NCBI GenBank assembly: GCA_037893245.1
Contig: JBAIAA010000543.1
Location: 868,001-932,000, forward strand
DNA length: 64,000 bases
Reading direction: 5' to 3'
Origin: Crossaster papposus
Lineage: Eukaryota; Echinodermata; Asteroidea; Velatida; Solasteridae
Numbering within the stretch: position 1 is the first letter of the stretch; the number at the start of each line of letters is the position of its first letter. Both the position numbers and the translations under genes were made by a program. Shown here one piece after another: positions 20,445 through 31,041 of the stretch. The notes under the pieces were generated by a model. The model was not told the DNA's origin. It saw only the letters and a program-made list of their open reading frames with translations, and made no database searches.

Positions 20445-20950
20445 GGGTTGCTATAGTACATACATGTACATGTGTATGTACGTTTAACAATGCACATGTG
20501 TAAAAGTGCACTCACCTCTGTCTTTTGTGTGACGAACTTTATCGGCAATATGCCTGTCGCTGAAGCCTCTCAAATTTGGCATCTGTGATTGTATGTATCT
20601 TGCCTGCATTCAAGAAATATTGTTTAGATCGGTACTGGACACACATCTACACCCACATTGAAACACACTCTTACAGTATGTAAACATATTTTTCGGAAGG
20701 CCTTCCACGCTGAATGTTTTGTACACTGTTTTTGCAGAAGCTATGTGGGCGTGCCTTATAATCCAAATATGTTCCAAAACGATCGCCTCCAACATGTAAA
20801 GTCTATTTTACTTGGTTTCGTTGGAACTGTAAAGCAATGTCCAAACTGTTCAATCGCATAATCGGTTCTTTGCACTCCCTTATTATTAAGCGTCACAATA
20901 ACGACTCTGGTGGGGAACACTTACAGCATTTGTTGAATCGCTGTCACGCA
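20445..20950. other. Non-coding spacer
   Basis: No gene seen. It has a TACATGTACATGTGTATGTA-like stretch near 20460-20480. Confidence 0.4.
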
Positions 20951-23187
20951 TAGTCCTGCAGATTACTACAATAATATTACATTTAGTGATAGAAGCACCA
21001 AAATTGGCACACATGCTCATTTTGGGTCACTTTACACAAAAACCCCGTTAGCCAAATTAAAATCCAAGATGGCCGCCATTTTTGAAAATGGACGCCAATG
21101 AAGGCCAATTATCACCGAAATAACTATGTACGGATGGAAAGAATGGCAATGCAAGCACAAAACTTGGCATTTAACATCTGTTTGGTCTCCCTGTTGTTGG
21201 CATATCCAAAACAGTATATAAGGCACTTGAACATTCAAGATGGCCGCCATTTTTCAAAATGGTCGCCACTGAATGGCTAGTAGTAGTGTTACCAAGGATC
21301 AAACAGTAATACAAGGACCAAAATGGGCATTTAATCTCCATTTGAATCCAATATTATGCTAAAATTGTCAACCACTTGGTAATTCAAGATGGCTACCATT
21401 TTTAAAGATGGCCGCCACAAGATGACTCAGCCTATATGTTACAAAAAGTGACACATAAATCGTAACATATCTGGTACAAAGACATACAACACACTCTAAA
21501 AACAGATTGGTTGAAAATAACCAATATATTGGTCTATTTCAACCAATCCAGTTGGTAGATATGTGGATAACCAAAATATTGGTTAAAATAACCAATCTGA
21601 TATTGGTTACCGGTACCTAGTCAATCCATATTGGTTATAACACCAACCAATGCAATGTTGGTTAATTTAACCAATCCACAATGGACTCCGACCAAATTGT
21701 ATTGGTAATTTGTATTGGTTATAGCACTAACCAATACACAATAGTAGGGCTGCATATTCATATTGGTTAACACGCAACCAATTTGCATAACACCAACCAA
21801 ACAATTTGCACAACACCAACCATATTAATTCAAAGGTTCCCACGCAACCAATTACATATCGTGGACAAATTACGTAATTAAATAATACCTTATTACTTAT
21901 TACACATTGCAATTATGTATACATACAATAATAACCTATTCATATTAGATATTAGCTACTGACCACTTACTACACACTTAGCTACTGCCTTTGTTAGTTT
22001 TATAGTTTGCTTTTTTGTCCACGACGAAGTCACAGCTATTTTTGTATGAATAATGTCAACAGTTGAATACGGATGAAATTTAATGTAAATGTTTCACTAT
22101 GTTAGCACAAACATCTAAATTCAAACATGGAATCGTTTGAATAATTATATATTATGGTCAAAAAAGTGCATTTTGGACTAAATACCACAATTTAACACCG
22201 ACTATTGTCCCCAAACAAATGCTCACTTCTGATTGGTCAGTTGCTGTGGGTACATTTCCTACATTTTGAATAACCAATAGATTGGTTAATACCTTGGTTA
22301 CAAGCTCAACCAATATGACTGGTTGAAGGACAACCAACATTGGTTATGAATGACTAATATATTGGTTGTGACTTTGGTTGCAAGCTCAACCAATATAACT
22401 AGTTGGAGGATAACCAATATATTGGTTACTAATAACCAATAGATTGTTTAATACCTTGGCTACAAGCTCAACCAGGACTGATGAGATTGATTTGCTCTAT
22501 GCATGGGATGTTAAAACACAGACTGTAAGCATCAAAGGCACGCTAAGTATGCCTTTACATGTTCAGTAACGCAAATACAAAATAAAGAGTTAATCTTGGA
22601 AAGTAATTACAACAGTAATGGTAAGAATCTGAAGTCAGGTCGCAATTCTTGTAACCATTTTCTTCTTTACTGACACCCGCTATTGTTATAAATTGGTATT
22701 GTACGTACGTGTTGGCAGCCATTTTGAAAAATGGCGGCCATCTTTGATTTCCAGTGATTTATGATTTGTTAATTATAAATGACCAACGAAAGGTAAATTG
22801 CAGCTTTATTGTATGACCATTTGGTTTCTTTTGTAAAATAACCAATGTATGTCATTCAATGAAAGCAATCTTGAAAAACATGGCCGCCATCTTGAAAAAA
22901 TGGCCGCCATCTTGAATGTTTAAGTTGTTTCTATTTTTGAATTGATAAGGGGTACATTTGGTGGATAGTTGCAAATGTTGGTGCTTGTATGACCAATTAA
23001 TCCAATGTAACATTAAGTGTTACCATTTAGTGGCGGCCATCTTGAAAAAAAATGGCCGCCATATTGGATTTTAATTTGGCTAACGGGTTTTTTGTGTACA
23101 GTGACCCCAAAAGAGTAGTTATGCCAATTTTGGTGCTTGTATCATCAAATGCAATATTGTGGTGAAAAATATTAATCTGCAGGACTA
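20951..23187. mobile_element. TAGTC-ended inverted-repeat element with YY1-like motif arrays
   Basis: The left end (TAGTCCTGCAGATTA at 20951) matches the complement of the right end (...CTGCAGGACTA ending 23187). Similarity continues inward for about 140 bp (AAGCACCAAAATTGGCA, then CCGTTAGCCAAATTAAAATC). The 3-bp direct flank is GCA on both sides. Subterminal repeat units of about 150-175 bp each carry AAGATGGCCGCCAT or its complement. The core is rich in ATTGGTT/AACCAAT. There is no transposase; 2237 bp, non-autonomous. I cannot assign a superfamily. Confidence 0.7.
21500..22460. repeat. ATTGGTT/AACCAAT interspersed palindromic cluster
   Basis: Dozens of ATTGGTT and AACCAA(T) words in both orientations are separated by 8-30 bp, often as AACCAATATATTGGTT palindromes. 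They occur in two blocks (about 21500-21850 and 22260-22460) with plain A/T-rich DNA between. The word contains CCAAT. It forms the core of the TAGTC element. Confidence 0.75.
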
Positions 23188-25305
23188 GCAGGGAAAGTAT
23201 CACTCTTTGACATACTAAAAATCGAATGTCCCTCATGAGTGGAAAAGTGATTTGTATTCACTTTTTCGCAATGTTTTTATCATACAACAACAGCAGGTAA
23301 AGAGGGAGTGTCGTTTATATTTTGCGTCTGTTAACCGTCATAATTCGTTCACATCACGCATGCGACACCGCAAAACTAGGCTTTTCAGGCCAAAACAAAA
23401 ACGCTTCTGGTTCTGGTCGGCGCGCGCGTAGATTTAAACTATTCGCGTCAATTTTTTTTTTCTTCAAAAATTGTTAACAAAAATAAAAATCATCGGTTGC
23501 TACAACCAATGATAACATGCTACAACACTGCTGAACTACAAAACGTTCAAACCAACACTGGCCGTTTTCCAAATCCCTGCTTGGGCTTCGTCTCTGCGCC
23601 CATTCCCATTGGCAAACTACACGAATACAGCCTGCATGAAGACGAAGCCAGGGTTTGACAACGGCTGGAATAGGTTATATCACCCTCGTTCCAGTGTGGT
23701 AAACACGCGGGGACGTACGCTAACGTGATGTGATTAACTTTGTTTCGATACTACACACAAGTCATAACAGCGTGAAATATGCCACTTTCTTTCGGTGTCC
23801 GTTGTTTGCGGAGTAAAAACTATAACACCGTTTGGTATTGTGTCATGTGACGGCTCGGTAACTCTTCTATGTGTGTACGAATCTGTGTGCAACGGGACTC
23901 CGCCTAGTGGCGAGAGCTTTTTTGCTAGACGGCAAACTAGGCACAAAGGCAAATGATTAAGAACACCAAAGTATATTCGATTGAAGTCAACATTTATTTC
24001 CATATTGCAACAACAAAAGCAACAGAAATGTGATTGTAAGATAATTAATGATAAACATACCAGTCATTGAACAATACACAGTGAAGTAAGTACAGTACAA
24101 TGTATATGACACACACAAAAGCAAAACAGTACTTACCTTGTCTGTACAAGCCAACTTTAAAGGAAGAAAATAAACGCGTCGTCGAATCGATTCTGGAACT
24201 TTGGTCCGACCAAAGTTTTGTTTAGTCTAAAAGACCGGTGGACTTGTCTGTGCCCGAGCCAAAGGCTTTCCCATTTCTTTGTTTGCTTGTTTGTTTTTTC
24301 TCCTGTTTATTTATTTATTTATTAATTTATACAAATAGGCACTTGGGGAGACAAATTAGCGTTTTTAGGTAATAAGGAGACAGTGGCACTTAGGGAGACC
24401 TTTCAGTGGATCCCTAAGTGTCTAGCTGCCCTAACAAAACAATATTTGGGAGTTAGTTTTGTCTTAGAACGACAGATTGTGGTCTAAATAGCATAAATCT
24501 CGAAGATCTTAGAGAAAAGGGTTAGGGTAAACAAGTTAGGACTGTTTTAAGTTTGTGTACATCTCTATGGGATTGTCTCCTAAGTGCCCATTTGGAGGAA
24601 ATAAAATTATTATTATCATTATTATTATTACATTTTTAATTGTTTATTATCATTAATTATTATCTCGATTGGGCAATTTGTTTTCTAAACGTCCGCATCG
24701 GCACGATTGCCGAACGGCGATCGCGAAAAAAACCATTTTCATTGTCATGAGGAATACTACCTAATGAGCGACAGTTCGAACCATCCGGCGCAATTGCGAC
24801 CTTCAAGATATCTTAAATATACATGTACATTTGTCATGCTCAACGTTGCCAAGGAGCGTCGATGACGGGCATATTATTTCGGGGTCTCGTGTCGTCACTC
24901 CTCGCTTAGAACTCCGCCCTCGCTTTCGGGAACATCTCGTCAGACTTGCAGACACCCAACAAGTACGGGAAGCAAAACAGCGCGGAACTGGAAAATGTAT
25001 ACTTTACACGCAGTCAACACTAATGTAACCTAACCCATCCCCCTTGAAACCTAAAAGGAATTCCTGAGATTCCGGGAACACAATGGTTAACACAAAAGAG
25101 TGGGGGAGGGGGGATTTCTCAGCCACCTATCGTGCTTCATAATATGGGGAAATGCGTCCTGAATAAACCTACAAGACCGCCCCATGCCTTAAATGCTGTT
25201 TATTTAGATGATAAATTAATTTTGCAGATGAGCTTTACAAGTCCGCAAATATGCGCAGAACAAAAAACTGCTGCGTGTGGGACTTATCTCGTCGCTGAGT
25301 TGCAT
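23188..25305. other. Non-coding A/T-rich DNA before the Gypsy element
   Basis: No gene recognised. It holds the second copy of the dispersed block (23411-23500), an imperfect inverted repeat at about 23560-23665 (GGCTTCGTC and GACGAAGCC), a (TTTA)n stretch near 24306-24330 and (ATT)n near 24606-24632. An 89-codon minus-strand frame at 23734-24003 has no recognisable domain. Confidence 0.5.
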
Positions 25306-26119
25306 TGTTACGTATGGAAACCCCAAGCCGTTTAAAGCTCGGGATGTCACACACGGCAGCAAGGAAATGAAAATAAAAGGAAGGAACCAACGAGCAAAAG
25401 AAGGGGAACAATCAACAACCAGCAATTAATAAGACGGGAAACTATATGCTTGTAATTTATGAGAAATTAATGTGCATACTTTTAATTATATTCAGATCAA
25501 AAATACAAAGTGGAATAAAGTACGTTATTTATGACAATACAAAATTATACAATTATAAAGGAAAAGATTGGCCAATCCTTACGAGAAATGAAGACCCGGT
25601 GAAAATAGGAGTAAACAGTGGCCGGGTGCTCTGTTAGCCGGAAACGGGTTGCAGCTTGTCGATGGGATTTGCGGTCCGGTCCGAGTCCGACGAGGGGCGT
25701 AGACTGAAAGGGGCGGAGACTGGAAAGGTCGCAGGTTTGGCTGATGACGGAGCTATGTATACTACACGGGTATGATGGTATACCCGTGAAGAGCCTTGAG
25801 TCTTGAGTCTTGAGTCTTGATTCTGAAGTCTGAAGCCGTGAAGACTAAGCGGCCACGCCCATGAAGTCCCGTCAGGGTGGCTGGACCAACTGGGCAGTCA
25901 GCGGCCTGCCTGCCCGTCGTGGTTTGACTAACAGAAAGTTCGGCCCGGCAATGTCTACCCATTTTATAGTAGGTCGGTACATACCTATTACTTACACACA
26001 CATTGTAAAGTATAATGGCTAACATATTTTAGGGGATTCGGACACCGAGGATTAAGAAGTTTATCCTCTACTGGGTGGCCCACCTGGAAATGTGGAATGT
26101 TAATTCCCGACTGTAACAG
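25306..26119 (-). repeat. Gypsy 3' LTR
   Basis: 814 bp, TG...CA with TGTTAC/GTAACA ends. It contains a short (TCTTGAG)n run near 25797-25820 and differs from the other LTR at about ten positions. Confidence 0.9.
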
Positions 26120-26136
26120 TCTTCCCCCCTTAAGAA
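26120..26136 (-). promoter_or_regulatory. Gypsy polypurine tract
   Basis: On the minus strand CTTAAGGGGGGAAGAC directly precedes the 3' LTR, in the position of the plus-strand primer. Confidence 0.7.
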
Positions 26137-27039
26137 AGGTTTTAACATATGGAGAAAACCCTTTTTTTTTTAACTCCCAATTTTGATAATACGTACACTT
26201 TCTTTTGTATTACTTGTATCCCCTTAATAATATAGTTTATAATAAACCTTAACATACTAAGTAAATACATCTTTACAATCGTAATAGTGATAAAGTGCAT
26301 AATATCAATTTGATAACCATTAGTCAGGTCAATATACGGTAAAAAACACCCCAACCCCAAACAAATTGCAACAAAAGGTTTTTCAACGGTTTCTAGTAGT
26401 ATTCGACCTCAGGAATAACATACTAAAAGTCGACCAAAATCGGAGTTTCAGAAAGCCGTTATTTTCAAGATGGCGTCCAAGATGGCCGCCGATACCTAAA
26501 AATGGCAATAAATCACTTATTATCAATCCTAGAGACATAATTTGGGTGTCTATCTCATGGTTTTCGGGGCGAAAATACATTGAAATGAGTTAAAATGTTC
26601 ATTGGTGGCCTAGGAAACCCCCAAATTTAAGGTGCCTCACCCCCCTCCCCCTGACAAAATGTAGTTTTCTTGTACTATTGAAGCATATAACCTAAGTAAC
26701 AGGTTAAATGTGTTTATTGGGAAGCAGCGTAATCATACATGTCACTCAAGGTTTTTTTAATTTTTAGGGCGATTCTCGGTCACATGGGAAGGACATTAAC
26801 GTGAAGGACGTGTAATACTGGGTTTTGTGGAATTTTCTTTCTTTTTCTGTGAGGCTATTAGGTTTTTTAATTCTAATGGAGTGCTTTTGCAAGAAGGTAT
26901 AGCACAGAGAAACCGGTTTATGCAGGCATACTTCAAGGAATGATCAGTTTATTTGTTTGTGTTTTTTGATCAATTCTAGAGTTAGCTGCAGTGAATCAAA
27001 ACTCATTCTATGTGGGAAGGGGAGGGTGTTTATGGAAGT

Positions 27040-27640
27040 CAGAACTTTTTCTCATCGTTTTCGTTATTTTTTTTGGAGATGCTGAAGCACGGTTCTGCTG
27101 CGTAAGGTATCATTGGATTTTAGGTAGTGGCTGGTCTACAGAGATAAATCTGCATAATTTATTGTGTGCTGGTATGCCAGCAGAGTGGTTGCGTAACTAT
27201 CCCGCCCAGAGCGTAATTCCTAATTTAATTTTTTGTTCTAGTGATATACGCTTCATGGGAGGTCAGTTCAGGCCACTTTTTGTTCTGCGAGATTGCAGTC
27301 TGTAGGAATGGGGGGGGGGGGGGGGGGGGGGGGGGGGTGTTTCGTGTTTCGTGTACAAGTTTCAACAGAACCCCTCCGTGCTTTTCGTTATTTTTTTTGA
27401 GACGCGGAAAAGGTTCTGCTGACAAGTATCATATGGATTGTATTTGTGACTGTTCTGCCGAAGATAAATCTGTAATTGTACGTTAACTAGTGGGTATGCT
27501 AGAAAGTGGCTGTTTGACTGGTCTCTCCAGAGCGTGATTTTTAACTCTTTTTTTCCTCTTTTTTCCGTAAGACACGCATCTGGGGATCAGTTTTAGCCAC
27601 ATTATCTCTGCTAGATGACAGTCCGTGGTTGGAGTTCGTG
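27040..27640. repeat. Diverged ~320-bp direct duplication split by a G28 run
   Basis: Segment 27095-27300 (GGTTCTGCTGCGTAAGG..., AGATAAATCTG) resembles 27400-27610 (GGTTCTGCTGACAAG..., AGATAAATCTG). A run of 28 G lies between at 27310-27337. This is likely the 3' untranslated region of the Penelope-like element on the minus strand. Confidence 0.5.
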
Positions 27641-27996
27641 GACGGGCAAATACATAAAACGTCTGCAGGTCAATTGGGTTAGACATTCCCTAAAAGCGGG
27701 AGTTTCAAACCCTGTCTCTGGTTTTGGCGATGCGATGACTGGTTTGTGTATTGCCACAGTGGTCCCTTTGTTTTTAGTTCACACAGTGATTGATTATTAC
27801 CGGTGATAATATGCCGTCCCCTCTTTTTTTTCCTTTTTTGTAAGGGGAGCAGGGCATATTTTCTGTGCTATATCATGCACTTCATCAGCCACCCTCTTAT
27901 ATAATTCATTTTGCTTTCCTTGTTTTTATTTGTGTGTCGGTTTGTATGACGCATGGCAAGGACAGGGGGGGGGGGGTTTGACTTATTTATTTTGTT

Positions 27997-28962
27997 TTAG
28001 TCTTGAGATCCATTTCTTTGATCATTGTTTTGTTCTTTCAATACTTCCAATAGAATTTGCAGATTCTCCTCATCAAGATTTTGTTCCTCTTGGTTGGATT
28101 GTGGAGATGCTTTAGTCCTAGATCGAACAAGTTCATCTTTTATGTTTTTGTGCCGTTTGTAAGCCAGGATGGGTTGGGTATCAAATAGCCTATTCAGATA
28201 TTCGTTTTCGCTAATCAAGGGCCAGTGTTTGAGGATAGCCCGTTTCAGGGCTGGGTGCGCGACATGTGGGTAGTATGGTAGGACGAACACCAGTGGGATA
28301 TTGTTTTTGTTTTTTTCACGCTTAGGGTCCGCGGGAGTCTTTCCCCTTTGAGAAAGGAGAGCTAGGTCTTCGTTTGTGTATCCGCGCTTTTGAAGTTTGT
28401 CTTTGAAGAATTCAACCCTCTCCTCAAAGTCTTTTGAATGGGTACATATACATTTGTATCTGGTCACTTCGCCCTTGATTAATCCGCCAAATACCGACTT
28501 AGGGTGTGCTGAATCTCGAGCTAGGTACTGAAATGTATCAGTTTGTTTGGTAGCGACTCGAGTATCCAATATCCCTTCATGTATGAATCGTTCGCCTTTG
28601 TAGATAATAAGGTCGAGAAAAGTGACTTGGCGATGCGAGATCTCAGACGTGAACTTATTAAGTGATTGCACTAGGTCAGCAGCCTGCTTTTCATTTCCGT
28701 TAAAGATTATAAGAACATCGTCTCTATATCTCATGTAACTCACAATTGAGGGATTGTGAGGGAGGATTTTGTCTTGTTCGTATTTGAATAGAGTTATGTC
28801 ACAAATCTCCGGACTGCATTCGCTGCCCATGGCCACGCCAATTTTTTGTCTGAAAAACTTGCCATTAAATTCAAACGTGTTTCGACGCATAATGAGTTCA
28901 AGGAGACGTCGCGCGTGGTCTGTCGTGGGCTTGGGTATTTCGTATAGTCTGTTGTCGGCCAT
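27997..28962 (-). CDS. Penelope-like reverse transcriptase, palm/thumb part
   Basis: 321 residues. Motifs: FFRQKIGVAMGSECSPE (36-52), MRYRDDVLIIF (77-87, catalytic Asp pair preceded by Arg), VTFLDLIIY (about 113-121), then a thumb-like region ending LAYKRHKNIKDELVRSRTK. This is the pattern of Penelope-like elements, whose RTs are related to telomerase. It ends in an acidic/Gln-rich tail, and no GIY-YIG nuclease is visible here or downstream. A frameshift near 29010 separates it from the N-terminal part at 29009-30022; only a few codons are affected. ATG 28962 is therefore not the true start. Confidence 0.85.
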   Translation of the reverse strand: MADNRLYEIPKPTTDHARRLLELIMRRNTFEFNGKFFRQKIGVAMGSECSPEICDITLFKYEQDKILPHNPSIVSYMRYRDDVLIIFNGNEKQAADLVQSLNKFTSEISHRQVTFLDLIIYKGERFIHEGILDTRVATKQTDTFQYLARDSAHPKSVFGGLIKGEVTRYKCICTHSKDFEERVEFFKDKLQKRGYTNEDLALLSQRGKTPADPKREKNKNNIPLVFVLPYYPHVAHPALKRAILKHWPLISENEYLNRLFDTQPILAYKRHKNIKDELVRSRTKASPQSNQEEQNLDEENLQILLEVLKEQNNDQRNGSQD

Positions 28963-29008
28963 TGCAAGTGCGTCACAAACTGATTCAATTGCCTCATCTT
29001 GTGGGCAG

Positions 29009-30022
29009 TTAGTGTACTATATCCAGTGTTATCAATAAGTTATCTTGCTCCAATGCCAGGTTATTTAGTTTTTCAAGCACATGCCCAGAATCGCGTGTGT
29101 ATGTTCTTTGCTGTTTGACAATTGGGAGCAAGAAATAGTCTATGTATTTGGATATGGATTGAGTCGGTCCTCCGCAACCACTAATGATTGGCCTCCCCAC
29201 GAACCGTGTTCCTTCTGGTACTTTTTTGTGAACTTTCGGTAGGAGGTAAAGGCAAGGTGTTTTAATGTCGTGGTTGCGGGGGTTAAGAAACTCCGATATG
29301 TCTTTCGATATGAGTCCGTCCACGTAGAGTTGGCGTATGGCTTGAGAGACTAATTCCGCGGTTTCATCGGTCAAGTCCCTGTTAATTAATTTCTTCATAG
29401 TGCAGTGGGGGCCTGTTAATTGTCGTGTCCCTTCACGTATGTAGTCTTGTTTGTTAAGGACGCACACACCGCGGCCTTTATCGAATTGTTTGATGATAAT
29501 ATCCTGTCTTTTCTTAAGGCCAGATAGCGCAACACGTTCTGCTTTTGTTATATTTAGTTTGACATTTTGAATTTTCAGTCTGGATAGTTCCTCCAGAGTG
29601 CCTTCAATTATGACTCTAGGTTTAGATTGAAGGTAGGTTGGGGAGTCCAAGTTGAAGGTAGTTTGAACGGGTGTGAGCTTATAGGTCTGACTCTCCCTCA
29701 CCATTCTTAACCGTAATCTCATCTTTCTGAAGAAGGATCGGGAATGGCGAAGGATGGTCGACCTTTTTGGTTTTTGGGGGGTCGGGATGAAGTTAAGGCC
29801 CCTGCCCAATGCTACCAGTTCAATGTTGGAGAGTTGAGCGTCTGATAGATTTTTCACATAAGGCATACTTTTCTTGGCCCTCATTTCGAGAGTGATCGTT
29901 CTCGTCTGTTTGTTTTGCTTTTTACTTATTTTGCGAGACTCGAACAATCTTTCTCTTGCTTTTTTAGTTGTGTGATTTTTTGGCTTTTGTTGATTCTCCT
30001 TGCCCTTCTCAAGCACACTCAA
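29009..30022 (-). CDS. Penelope-like reverse transcriptase, N-terminal/fingers part
   Basis: 337 residues. The N-terminus is basic (KKARERLFESRKISKKQNKQ). Then come NLSDAQLSNIELVALGRGL, IIKQFDKGRGVCVLNKQDY (the finger block resembling the usual ADKG motif) and LYLLPKVHKKVPEGTRF with RPIISGCGGPTQSISKYID, both Penelope hallmarks. It ends LLITLDIVH-stop where the next residues should reach the first catalytic block. The protein resumes in another frame at 28962. Upstream (30019-30240) a ~125-bp stretch is duplicated in tandem. Confidence 0.85.
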   Translation of the reverse strand: MSVLEKGKENQQKPKNHTTKKARERLFESRKISKKQNKQTRTITLEMRAKKSMPYVKNLSDAQLSNIELVALGRGLNFIPTPQKPKRSTILRHSRSFFRKMRLRLRMVRESQTYKLTPVQTTFNLDSPTYLQSKPRVIIEGTLEELSRLKIQNVKLNITKAERVALSGLKKRQDIIIKQFDKGRGVCVLNKQDYIREGTRQLTGPHCTMKKLINRDLTDETAELVSQAIRQLYVDGLISKDISEFLNPRNHDIKTPCLYLLPKVHKKVPEGTRFVGRPIISGCGGPTQSISKYIDYFLLPIVKQQRTYTRDSGHVLEKLNNLALEQDNLLITLDIVH

Positions 30023-30204
30023 TGTTTTCTTTCGGTCAGGTTTTTGTTCAGTGAGGTGTGCAGGAGAACGGGGAAAATATTTTTAGTTTTGTGATTTTTT
30101 GGGGGCTTTTGTTGATTCTCCTTGCCATTCTCAAGCACACTCAATGTTTTCTTTCGGTCAGGTTTTTGTTCAGTGAGGTGTTCTCTTACTTGTCTCAATG
30201 GATT
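30019..30204 (-). repeat. ~125-bp tandem duplication at the Penelope 5' end
   Basis: TGTTTTCTTTCGGTCAGG followed by TTTTTGTTCAGTGAGGTG occurs at 30022 and again at 30147, along with its flanks. It duplicates the first codons of the RT frame. Confidence 0.7.
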
Positions 30205-30880
30205 CTCTGACCCCCGAAACCATGGGATAGACACCAAAATTATGTTTCTATGATAGATAATAAGTGATTTATGGTCATTTGTATGAATCGGCGGCCATCT
30301 TGGACGCCATTTTGAAAATAACAGCTTTCCGAACCTTCAATTTTAACTCATTTCAATGTATTTTCGCCCCGAAAACCATGAGATAGACACCCAAATTATG
30401 TCTCTAGGATGGATAATAAGTGATTTATGGCCATTTTTAGGTATCGGCGGCCATCTTGGACGCCATCTTGGATATTGCGGGTTTCCTAGACCATCTACAA
30501 ACATTCTAACTTGTCTAAATGGATTCTCTGACCCCCGAAACCATGGGATAGACACCAAAATTATGTCTCTAGGATGGATAATAAGTGATTTGTGGCCATG
30601 TTTAGGTATCGGCGGCCATCTTGGACGCCATCTTGGATTTTGGGGGTTTCCTAGACCATCTACAAACATTCTAACTTGTCTAAATGGATTCTCTGACCCC
30701 CGAAACCATGGGATAGACACCAAAATTATGTCTCTAGGATGGATAATAAGTGATTTATGGCCATTTTTAGGTATCGGCGGCCATCTTGGACGCCATCTTG
30801 AAAATAACGGCTTTCTGAAACTCCGATTTTGGTCGACTTTTAGTATGTTATTCCTGAGGTCGAATACTACTAGAAACCGT
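30205..30880. repeat. Four tandem ~155-175 bp units with paired YY1-like sites
   Basis: The block CGAAAACCATG(A/G)GATAGACACC starts units near 30213, 30368, 30534 and 30709. Each unit then has ATAATAAGTGATTTATGGCC and the pair GCGGCCATCTTG / GACGCCAT(C/T)TTG. The left arm of the same element (26400-26596) has one unit only. Confidence 0.85.
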
Positions 30881-31041
30881 TGAAAAACCTTTTGTTGCAA
30901 TTTTGTTGGGGTCAAACCATATCTTGACCTGACTACATAGCCATTTTACACTTATTAACTAGCTGAAATTATATTAATTAATTCCCCTTACTTTGATACA
31001 TTTCATAGATGGAATTATACATACATGTAATAATATAGTAT

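Larger units (their letters stand above)
26321..30935. mobile_element. TAGTC-ended inverted-repeat element enclosing a Penelope-like RT gene
   Basis: The left end TAGTCAGGTCAA (26321) matches the complement of the right end TTGACCTGACTA (ending 30935). The direct flank is CAT on both sides (26318-26320, 30936-30938). The similar arm is 26321-26596 on the left. On the right it is expanded to 30205-30935 by four tandem units. Each unit carries GCGGCCATCTTG plus GACGCCATCTTG. The enclosed DNA holds a minus-strand Penelope-like RT. The RT may be a later insertion rather than part of the element. Confidence 0.65.

Noticed and set aside
23734-24003. 89-codon minus-strand frame as a host gene
   Set aside because: No recognisable domain, no splice context and no neighbour support.
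30343-30915. Open frames of 175-190 codons on both strands
   Set aside because: They are translations of the four tandem YY1-motif units; the sequence repeats WRPRWPPIPK with no known domain.
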